Source: a virus
Strand: one strand, 5' to 3'
Virus record (IMG/VR): IMGVR_UViG_3300010153_000064
Coordinates: 1 to 29,576 of that record
DNA: 29,576 nucleotides
The notes beneath the pieces were generated by a model. That model was not told where the DNA came from and searched no databases. It was given only the letters and a program-made list of their open reading frames with translations. Below are positions 29,053 to 29,576 of this stretch, one piece after another. Position numbers and translations under genes: made by a program. Numbering within the stretch: position 1 is the stretch's first letter; each line of letters begins with the position of its first letter.

Positions 29053-29576
29053 ATGGCTAAAAGCAAAGCGAAAGAAGAAGGAATAATAATGGACTCCATG
29101 CCAGGAGCAGATGTAAAAACCGCAGAAGAAGTAAAACCCTTTGAAGTTGATTTAAACTTTGAAGATGAACCAGTAGCAGAAGAAGCTGTAGCCGAAGAAG
29201 TAAAAGAAGAAGTTGTAGCCGAAGAACCAAAAGTAGAAGTAGAACCAGAACCAGAAGCAGAAGCAGAAGCAGCAGTAGAAGCGGAAGCGGAAGAAACAGT
29301 AGAGTTTCCTACCGAAGAAGTTCCTGAAGTAATAGAAGAACCTATTGCAGAAGAAACTAAAAAACCTAAAGCTCCTATGGTTCCTAAATCTAGGCTAGAT
29401 GAAGTTTTAGCTAAAAATAAAAAAATGCAAAAAAGAATTGATGACATTGAGAAACAAGAAGCAGAAGTAAAAGCTGAAGCTCCTAAGTATGATTTTGATG
29501 TTAAAGAACAAGAATACCAACAGCTAATTCTAGATGGTGAATCTGCTAAAGCTGTAGGGTTACGTAATGAAATACG
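29053..29576 (+). CDS. scaffold/head-assembly protein, partial
   Basis: At least 174 residues, running off the right edge. MAKSKAKEEGIIMDSMPGAD at the start, then about 80 residues of almost only Glu, Ala, Val and Pro (EEVKEEVVAEEPKVEVEPEP), followed by KAPMVPKSRLDEVLAKNKKM and a helical charged region. Acidic, disordered, helical proteins directly after the portal gene are typically internal scaffolds for procapsid assembly, and the MVPKSRLDEVL helix is common in such proteins. The major head protein is expected next. The repeated GAA codons make the DNA low-complexity at about 29120-29300. Confidence 0.75.
   Translation, partial: MAKSKAKEEGIIMDSMPGADVKTAEEVKPFEVDLNFEDEPVAEEAVAEEVKEEVVAEEPKVEVEPEPEAEAEAAVEAEAEETVEFPTEEVPEVIEEPIAEETKKPKAPMVPKSRLDEVLAKNKKMQKRIDDIEKQEAEVKAEAPKYDFDVKEQEYQQLILDGESAKAVGLRNEI

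Noticed and set aside
29034-29447. Minus-strand Ser-rich reading frame
   Set aside because: It is the antisense of the Glu/Ala-rich scaffold gene, whose GAA codons read as TTC/Ser on the other strand.

Overview
The window is part of an AT-rich, densely packed genome of a tailed double-stranded DNA phage of a Gram-negative, probably marine, bacterium. Terminase, a P22-type portal, a phage polymerase and many tiny overlapping phage genes show that it is a phage. A lipoprotein secretion pore that must sit in an outer membrane shows that the host is Gram-negative. The marine guess rests on the general look of the small proteins and is inference. The portal type and the PolA/primase-helicase set fit a short-tailed virus, but no tail gene is in view. 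I see no integrase, RNA polymerase, lysin, tRNA or CRISPR array here.

Layout. (1) 1-4091, plus strand: a small basic protein, three small membrane proteins (two of them paralogous), then a compact curli-type secretion operon (CsgF, CsgG, a curlin-like fibre subunit, and a FecR-domain protein ending in a curlin-like repeat) and a small HNH-like protein. (2) 4088-13521, minus strand: nucleases, a probable ssDNA-binding protein, a SNF2-type helicase, a RecB/Cas4-type nuclease, a primase-SF3 helicase, a CsrA-like RNA-binding protein and a family A DNA polymerase. This is the replication and recombination block. (3) 13541-14156, plus strand: one beta-rich structural-type gene with its own promoter and terminator, inserted against the direction of its neighbours. 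(4) 14155-19832, minus strand: small unknown and membrane proteins, then a MoxR AAA+ ATPase, an unknown protein and a metallopeptidase/VWA protein. A GC-rich gene-free patch lies at 14479-14687. (5) 20037-23550, minus strand: small, probably early genes. Four carry the same upstream element (a hairpin with a varying stem plus a conserved AT-rich block). A 338-base array of twelve TGGTACAG-type repeats lies inside a 566-base gene-free stretch. (6) 23801 to the end, plus strand: small terminase, five tiny very basic or conserved phage proteins, large terminase, portal and the start of an acidic scaffold protein.

The 23.6-23.8 kb stretch separates the minus-strand early/replication genes from the plus-strand packaging/head genes. 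If the genome is circular or circularly permuted, the plus-strand genes at the left edge would be the distal end of the late region, so curli genes would be expressed late. The most notable system is the phage-borne curli secretion module. Next come the repeated leader/promoter element with the adjacent iteron-like array, and the MoxR-VWA pair.
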